Source of the DNA: Neobacillus niacini
Lineage (GTDB): Bacteria > Bacillota > Bacilli > Bacillales > Cytobacillaceae
Assembly (NCBI RefSeq): GCF_000759675.1
Contig: NZ_BAWM01000045.1
Coordinates: 62,001-126,000 of the forward strand
DNA length: 64,000 nt
Reading direction: 5' to 3'
Shown: positions 59,038-64,000 of the stretch, in pieces
How positions within the stretch are numbered: position 1 is the first letter of the stretch
Layout of the letters: each line of letters opens with the position of its first letter
Notes under the pieces: model-generated
Database searches by the model: none
Told to the model about the DNA's origin: nothing
Seen by the model: the letters and a program-made list of their open reading frames with translations, nothing else
Position numbers and translations under genes: made by a program

Positions 59038-59051
59038 AATTGTTTCCTTCT

Positions 59052-61139
59052 TTACGGTTTCTTCACTTCTACGTTCACTAATACAGGAGCAATCCCATAT
59101 TTCCCGTGACCTGCTTGCACCTGTGGAACATTGTCTTTGTCAGTGTTACCAAGCTTTTTGCCGTCGATATAAGCATCTCCTGTATCCCAAAACTCACTTG
59201 CCTGCATTCCTTCTTGTAATGATGGACCGTCAATGACTGTATCGTAAAAAGCAACATAACGAGAGATAATCGTTTCACGATCCAAGGCAGACAATGTATC
59301 CTGATCTCCGTCCGTGTTGTATAAGTTATTTATGGCAACGCGGAAGACAGCTGATAAAGCCCCTGCTGTCATTGGGCTATATTTCATTTCATCTTTAGTT
59401 GTGTAATATAAATTCGTTTCTTTATCTAGCATCTTCTCATCTAATGCCTGGTATAGTTCACGGGCAGCATCACGGTACTTCGTTTCTTTCGTTGCTAAGA
59501 ATGCTCCAGTCAAGCCTCTGATTGCTCCTAGTTGTGCATCTAAAGTTGGCTCACTGTCGTCCTGTCCTTTTCCGATCGTATAGCCGTTCGCAACAAGGCC
59601 ATCTTCACGTTTTAACTCATAGATGATAAAGTCGGCTTGCTTTCTAATCATTTCCAGTGCACGCTTTCCTTCTTCTGTCTCTAATCCTTTTGCATCCTCA
59701 CCATTTGCGTATCCGACGGGAAGACCGTCAATCGCGCGCTGGAACATACGTAGCGCCTCTGTCGTGTATCCGGCCTGGAATGTATCTACATGGGCTCCCT
59801 GTGCATTTCCGTCATGTTCATCGATAAAAGCTCCCGCTTCATTATTGAAGTGCATGGAATCGATATTTTTAAAGACTTGCAGCAATACATCGCGGTTGAT
59901 GGAATACGGATCAGATGCCTTTACATCGTTGGCAGCAGAACCATCTACATTCTCCTTAGCAGCACTTGGAAACGGTTTACCATCAAAGGCAGCTAAAAAC
60001 GCTTGGTTTTGTGCTTTGTTTTCCGGACGCTGATCTGTCATACCGTAAAATTCGGATGCCGGCCATAGCATAAGCCATTGATCTTGCAGCATACTTCGTG
60101 CATCTTTTACGGTCAATTGTTTGGCGCTTGGAATCTCATCATTCCCGTCTTCCACGACTTCGATTTCGTGCGGTAAATAAACAAAGCCATTCGCCGGATT
60201 ATATTGGCTTCCAGTCCCTGCCGTCAGCTGCTTTTTAGCAGTATCATAGAATAATCCGTCTCGAATATAGGCCAGCTTGTTCCAAATTTGTTCCGTCAGA
60301 ATGGCTCCCTGCATCCCATCAGCTGAACTAACCCCTAACGCGATGTTTGCATCATCATCATCTTTCGGTGATGTTGCTTCAAGTTCTTCATCGCTGTCTA
60401 CTTTATGTAAGCCTCCCATAAAGTCTCCAGCCCAAAGCGCTTGCTTCAAGAAGGTTGCTCCATAAGCCGACGGATTTAATGTTTTGTCCATCTTTGCCCG
60501 ATTCCAGCGCAACGTTTCAAAATTCACCTGATAAATTGGTACATAGGAGTCATCATCATTTTCTGCATAAACATTTGTATCCACTTTTTGTATGTAGTGC
60601 GGGTCTCCTGAGGAATATTCAATTAATGTTGGAAACATATTCCTAAACAGTTCATCTTTTGGATAACCGACACTGTCTGCCAATTCATAAAAACGTTCAC
60701 CTAGCACAGTCGGTGCGTCTTTTCCTGTTTGTTTCGCTAATTCTGCAACCGCCGGGCCGTGGATTAAATGTAAACCAAGACCGGATTTTTCAGTCACTTC
60801 ATACATCGCTTCTTCTGAATATTCGTATGACTCTACACCTGCTGTGTAGTCAAATTTGGATGGTTGATCAAGCTTTCTTACATCAAGAACATCTAAATCT
60901 AAGCCCAGACCTTCTACTAACGGTTCTCCAGAAAGCTCAAATTCTGCATAAGCAAACATATTCCCGGCTGTATCAAACGTATAATCGGTGACTGGGACAG
61001 ATACGCTTCTTTTTTCTGTTTCCGTTTCTGCTTTTATTTCTTTTTTTGCAGTTGATTTCTCGTTTGAGCATGCACTCGTTAATAAAAGTGATGAAGCCAA
61101 AGCGAATGTTGTCATCACTTTCCATGGAAGTGTTTTCAT
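59052..61139 (-). CDS. Iron-regulated lipoprotein of unknown function
   Basis: 695 residues, lipoprotein signal LALASSLLLTSAC-like with acylated Cys24 (LLLTSACSNEK). I do not recognise the family. The chain is acidic and mostly helical; the second half, about 385-620, has regularly spaced helix pairs (DTFQAGYTTEALRMFQRAID, QADFIIYELKREDGLVANGY, TLDAQLGAIRGLTGAFLATK, KYRDAARELYQALDEKML) that suggest an (alpha/alpha) toroid like sugar epimerases or glycosidases. The N-terminal part contains FAYAEFELSGEPLVEGLGLD. First gene of a two-gene operon with the haem-propeller lipoprotein, under a large Fur box. A role in iron or haem acquisition, or in handling a partner substrate of the di-haem enzyme, is inferred. 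Confidence 0.8.
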   Translation of the reverse strand: MKTLPWKVMTTFALASSLLLTSACSNEKSTAKKEIKAETETEKRSVSVPVTDYTFDTAGNMFAYAEFELSGEPLVEGLGLDLDVLDVRKLDQPSKFDYTAGVESYEYSEEAMYEVTEKSGLGLHLIHGPAVAELAKQTGKDAPTVLGERFYELADSVGYPKDELFRNMFPTLIEYSSGDPHYIQKVDTNVYAENDDDSYVPIYQVNFETLRWNRAKMDKTLNPSAYGATFLKQALWAGDFMGGLHKVDSDEELEATSPKDDDDANIALGVSSADGMQGAILTEQIWNKLAYIRDGLFYDTAKKQLTAGTGSQYNPANGFVYLPHEIEVVEDGNDEIPSAKQLTVKDARSMLQDQWLMLWPASEFYGMTDQRPENKAQNQAFLAAFDGKPFPSAAKENVDGSAANDVKASDPYSINRDVLLQVFKNIDSMHFNNEAGAFIDEHDGNAQGAHVDTFQAGYTTEALRMFQRAIDGLPVGYANGEDAKGLETEEGKRALEMIRKQADFIIYELKREDGLVANGYTIGKGQDDSEPTLDAQLGAIRGLTGAFLATKETKYRDAARELYQALDEKMLDKETNLYYTTKDEMKYSPMTAGALSAVFRVAINNLYNTDGDQDTLSALDRETIISRYVAFYDTVIDGPSLQEGMQASEFWDTGDAYIDGKKLGNTDKDNVPQVQAGHGKYGIAPVLVNVEVKKP

Positions 61140-61190
61140 TATTGTTCTTCTCTCCCTTAATTTATGACTCTATAATTGATGTTATTTCCA

Positions 61191-61229
61191 ATCTCTAATT
61201 GATAATAACAATCATTATCAATTAGAGAT
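61191..61229 (-). promoter_or_regulatory. Extended Fur box upstream of the lipoprotein operon
   Basis: Perfect 16-bp arms ATCTCTAATTGATAAT and ATTATCAATTAGAGAT around AACAATC; the inner part GATAATAACAATCATTATC is a Fur site. It lies 52 bp upstream of the start at 61139. Iron repression is predicted. Confidence 0.88.
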
Positions 61230-61474
61230 AGCTTCATTTACGTAATTAAGTCATTTATCCTATACTATAAAGCTATTTATTTTCACATCCCCCTATAAAA
61301 AATGGTCTATAGGGTTGTCAAAATGATGTTATTCTTAACGAATTAATGATTTTACATCTTTTCTTTTTCAATATGACTATTTTCACTAAAATAAGTTTCT
61401 TGAATATAAGTGATAAATTGTTTGATCCGCTCATTTTGGGATACCTGAACTTTTTTGTCAGTATGGTAAAGTTG
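61230..61474. other. Intergenic spacer
   Basis: Very A/T-rich; no gene, hairpin or binding site recognised. It separates the Fur-controlled lipoprotein operon promoter from the 3' end of the DoxX-like gene. Confidence 0.4.
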
Positions 61475-62065
61475 TTAATACCGTCTTTCAAATGTTTTTT
61501 TAAGATCGTTTTGAGGATACATTTCATTTAATGTAGGAATATTGTAATCTCTGGATTTGTTAATAGTTAAGTCCAATAAATGATCTAATTTGAAATATTG
61601 ATCCAAGCTTAATCTATATATTTGTCTTCCACTTAGTAACAATCCAAATGCGCTTGTATAAAGGGTAAGGCTCATTACATTGATATTACCTGAGAGAAGG
61701 AAGTTAATATGCATAAAGAGACACGTCAGAATAGATGGAAGTGTCATAAACCCTGCGATAAGAAACAAACCAACTATCACCTGAACGATGGGAATGGTAT
61801 AATTTAAAGCCATCACTTGCTTAAGTGCAGCCTCTTCTATAAAAAATTTATAGAAATCTGGTACATTCGGTTTATCTAATGTATTTATCAGATAATCACT
61901 TAGAAATACTCCTGGTTGAGTAAACCATGAGTGTCCTGAAGAACCCCCTTCACCTAAAATCTTCGTTACTCCTGCTAAAAGCCAGCCTATTCCAAATAGA
62001 ATGCGCATTAAAACAACTAAATTATGAAAAAAGTGTTTTCCTGGATTATTTTGATTTTGCATCAT
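61475..62065 (-). CDS. DoxX-like integral membrane protein
   Basis: 196 residues with four hydrophobic helices: VLMRILFGIGWLLAGVTKIL (the DoxX start, Arg and Lys conserved), NYTIPIVQVIVGLFLIAGFM, LTCLFMHINFLLSGNINV and TLYTSAFGLLLSGR. The helix-2/3 region with a single His is typical of DoxX/DoxD family members, some of which bind quinone or support redox stress enzymes. The last 60 residues form a cytoplasmic tail. AGGAGGGGACTT precedes the ATG. A consensus Fur box lies 42 bp upstream, so it is iron-regulated. Function in this organism is unknown. Confidence 0.82.
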   Translation of the reverse strand: MMQNQNNPGKHFFHNLVVLMRILFGIGWLLAGVTKILGEGGSSGHSWFTQPGVFLSDYLINTLDKPNVPDFYKFFIEEAALKQVMALNYTIPIVQVIVGLFLIAGFMTLPSILTCLFMHINFLLSGNINVMSLTLYTSAFGLLLSGRQIYRLSLDQYFKLDHLLDLTINKSRDYNIPTLNEMYPQNDLKKTFERRY

Positions 62066-62106
62066 AAGTCCCCTCCTAAATATTTATAGGCCGAATTAAA
62101 ATCGAC

Positions 62107-62125
62107 AATGATAATCATTATCATT
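62107..62125 (-). promoter_or_regulatory. Fur box upstream of the DoxX-like gene
   Basis: AATGATAATCATTATCATT, a perfect 19-bp palindrome identical to the classical Fur consensus core. Confidence 0.92.
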
Positions 62126-62463
62126 TATTTAACCGATGGCGATATGTTATAAAAAAATTCTTAAAAACTTTTTAAAATAAGATTAAAAAAATTTAATTTT
62201 TTACACTATTTAAAGTAATACTTACAGTTATAAATGGTAAACATTAAATCTATTTTCTTTCTAATAAAGTCACTAGGTAAAAGTAATAAAAGGCATATTA
62301 TCAATTAAGTATTTAAAGGTATCTATCAGTTTAGATAATAAATTTCAATGAGGAATTATCATGTTGTTTAAAGAAGAGGATTAGTTTTAGCTGAATTTCC
62401 AATGGAAACTATTACCTGATTGACCAGAATAGAGTGATAATTTAAGATATTGTTATATCATCA
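62126..62463. other. Divergent intergenic region between two Fur boxes
   Basis: A/T-rich, about 340 bp. No gene recognised. It separates the Fur box of the DoxX-like gene from that of the two-component system. Confidence 0.4.
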
Positions 62464-62480
62464 TTGATAATGATTATCAC
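62464..62480 (+). promoter_or_regulatory. Fur box upstream of the two-component system
   Basis: TTGATAATGATTATCAC, with a second half TATTGATAAATGA directly after it, matches the Fur pattern. It lies 42 bp upstream of the regulator start. Confidence 0.8.
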
Positions 62481-62522
62481 TATTGATAAATGAAATGAGT
62501 GATTTTGTTAGGGGAAATGGAA

Positions 62523-63197
62523 ATGAGGTTGTTATTGGTTGAAGATGAGTCAAAGGTAGCCCGTTTTATATCGCAAGGATTAAGAGAGCACCATTATGTT
62601 GTAGATGTGGCGAACGATGGTGAAATGGCTTCTGAACTGGCATTTGCAGAAGATTATGATCTTATGATTGTTGACCTTATGATTCCGAAGAAAAATGGAA
62701 TGCGATTGATTAAGGAACTTAGGTTGAATGGAAAAAATATTCCTATTCTTATTCTCAGTGCCAAAGATTCCGTGGCAGATAAAGTAGATGGCCTCGATTT
62801 AGGAGCGGACGATTATATGACAAAGCCGTTTGCTTTTACGGAGTTATTAGCACGTATACGGTGTCTATTAAGACGAAACCAAGAACAGGCATCACCTCTT
62901 TTACAAGTAGCGGATCTGACATTGAATCCTTCTACGAGAGAGGTGACTCGAGGGGAACTCCATATATTCCTTTCCAATAAGGAATACGCTATTTTGGAAT
63001 TTATGATGAGAAATGCCGGAAAAATTTTATCTAGAACCTTAATTCTAGAACGCGTTTGGACGGATGCTTATAACATAGGAACGAATGTAGTTGATGTTTA
63101 TATTAATCACTTAAGAAATAAAATCGATAAAAACTTTGATCTAAAACTAATACAAACGGTTTATAGTATTGGTTATATAATCAAAGGTGAAGGATAA
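62523..63197 (+). CDS. OmpR/PhoB-family response regulator
   Basis: 224 residues: receiver (LLLVEDESKVARF, acidic pocket; Asp in DLMIVDLMIPKKNG; ILILSAKDS; YMTKPFAFTELLARI) and winged-helix output domain from about 125 (LNPSTREVTRGELHIFLSNK, ILERVWTDAYNIGTNVVDVY, TVYSIGYIIKGEG). Start ATG 62523 has AGGGGA at proper spacing; GTG 62499 and ATG 62517 are poorly placed. A Fur box upstream ties it to iron status. The cognate kinase follows after 6 bp. In this region the likely targets are the iron-regulated redox genes, by proximity only. Confidence 0.93.
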   Translation: MRLLLVEDESKVARFISQGLREHHYVVDVANDGEMASELAFAEDYDLMIVDLMIPKKNGMRLIKELRLNGKNIPILILSAKDSVADKVDGLDLGADDYMTKPFAFTELLARIRCLLRRNQEQASPLLQVADLTLNPSTREVTRGELHIFLSNKEYAILEFMMRNAGKILSRTLILERVWTDAYNIGTNVVDVYINHLRNKIDKNFDLKLIQTVYSIGYIIKGEG

Positions 63198-63203
63198 ACC
63201 AAC

Positions 63204-64000
63204 TTGAGATTTTTAAAAAGTATCGTATGGAGAATTACGATTTGGCATTCGATAATGTTTATATTCATTTTATTCCTATTTAGCGGATTCTTATATTTTA
63301 CATTTTCTAAAATGGTAACCAAAGAAGTCGATTCAATCCTAATCCGAGAACTTAGTTTGATTGCCTATTGTTTGGAGGAAGGGGATTCATATTCTAAAAT
63401 CGAACAACACATCAACCGATTACGAAGTTTTAAAAGGGTAAATCAAGAAGAGATCTATTGGCAAATTGAAAATGATCGAGGGCAAATCATTGCAGAATCT
63501 CGCAATTTGTACGGTCAACGCATCAACGATTCAGAAACTTTAAAGAAGATGGACGAGAATACCTTCAGCTGGGATCCCGAGCTAAATGGAATACCACTTC
63601 GTGCGATGTCCATGCAACTGATATCACAAAATAAATTTACATACAGAATTACGGTTGCTACAAACGACAGGATACGGCATTTCGCCATTGATCAGTTGCG
63701 GAACATTATTATCATCTGCAATTTTTTATTCCTAGGAATATCAATCGTGATGGGCTGGTTGATTTCGAAAAAAACTCTGAAGCCGATTCATCAAATCATC
63801 CGTACGACTAATACCATTACTGCAACCAGTTTACACGAACGGCTGCCTATTGAAGGACCTGAAGATGAATTACAGAACTTATCTAAAACACTAAATGGCA
63901 TGATTGACAGACTAGAAGACTCTTTTACTCAAATCCAACAGTTCACTTCGGACGTTTCCCATGAACTTCGTACTTCCTTAACAATTATGCGAGGAGAATT
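63204..64000 (+). CDS. Sensor histidine kinase, partial (3' end outside window)
   Basis: Starts with TTG 63204 after GAAGGATAAACCAAC. Visible 265 residues: membrane helix about 11-33 (WHSIMFIFILFLFSGFLYF), extracytoplasmic sensor loop about 35-160, second helix about 165-185 (IIIICNFLFLGISIVMGWLI), HAMP domain (KPIHQIIRTTNTITATSLHE) and the phosphoacceptor box FTSDVSHELRTSLTIMRGEL at the window end. The ATPase domain lies beyond. Architecture is that of CusS/heavy-metal-type sensor kinases. It pairs with the regulator 6 bp upstream. Confidence 0.93.
   Translation, partial: MRFLKSIVWRITIWHSIMFIFILFLFSGFLYFTFSKMVTKEVDSILIRELSLIAYCLEEGDSYSKIEQHINRLRSFKRVNQEEIYWQIENDRGQIIAESRNLYGQRINDSETLKKMDENTFSWDPELNGIPLRAMSMQLISQNKFTYRITVATNDRIRHFAIDQLRNIIIICNFLFLGISIVMGWLISKKTLKPIHQIIRTTNTITATSLHERLPIEGPEDELQNLSKTLNGMIDRLEDSFTQIQQFTSDVSHELRTSLTIMRGE

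Noticed and set aside
61318..61531. Overlapping 61-69-codon frames on both strands near the DoxX gene end
   Set aside because: A/T-rich chance frames with no ribosome site, overlapping the DoxX-like coding end.

Overview
The window looks like chromosomal DNA of a low-G+C Gram-positive spore-former of the Bacillaceae (Bacillus/Neobacillus type). The right half carries typical Bacillus genes: xylose operon with ROK-family XylR, intracellular subtilisin with an LIPY propeptide, DUF1002 protein, methionine-salvage genes, LytS/LytT with CstA, and Fur-controlled genes. Ribosome binding sites are strong AGGAGG type throughout. No rRNA, tRNA, CRISPR array or intact transposase was seen.

Region 1 (1-32 kb) is a carbohydrate-use region of Paenibacillus flavour. 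It holds the end of an LplB/LplC-type sugar ABC importer, a membrane-bound AraC-family sensor-regulator, three very large secreted multidomain proteins (two right-handed beta-helix enzymes and one GH29-like alpha-L-fucosidase), an operon for non-phosphorylating oxidation of a 6-deoxyhexose (best fit L-fucose, L-rhamnose possible), and a GH2 beta-galactosidase. Fucosidase, fucose oxidation, beta-galactosidase and the neighbouring xylose genes would match stepwise removal of Fuc-Gal-Xyl side chains as in xyloglucan; this is inference. The region is decaying: two GH38 remnants, a GH43 tail, an internally deleted AraC paralogue, a truncated fucosidase tail, an inverted gene fragment and duplicated intergenic blocks. 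The operon at 9.6-15.6 kb is visibly richer in G+C than its flanks, which suggests acquisition. Four copies of one promoter design (direct repeats TGATCTCAAA and CAATCTCAAA, 14 bp apart, next to a -10 box) point to a common activator.

Region 2 (32-41 kb): xylB-xylA divergent from xylR, with a clear xyl operator; a remnant of a sugar-porter xylose symporter; an ECF importer (UPF0397 S component, fused double ATPase, EcfT); and a small membrane protein.

Region 3 (41-57 kb): DUF1002 secreted protein, intracellular serine protease, cstA-ybdD, a split methionine-salvage cluster (mtnK-metK and, divergently, mtnE-mtnB-mtnD, with mtnA/W/X absent), an unknown gene, and lytS-lytT-cstA with candidate LytT boxes and a CcpA site.

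Region 4 (57-64 kb) is an iron-responsive block: a lipoprotein of unknown function with a downstream lipoprotein fusing a YVTN beta-propeller to a di-haem cytochrome c, a DoxX-like membrane protein, and an OmpR-type two-component system whose kinase runs off the window. Each of the three transcription units has a strong Fur box. This is the best candidate for an undescribed system.
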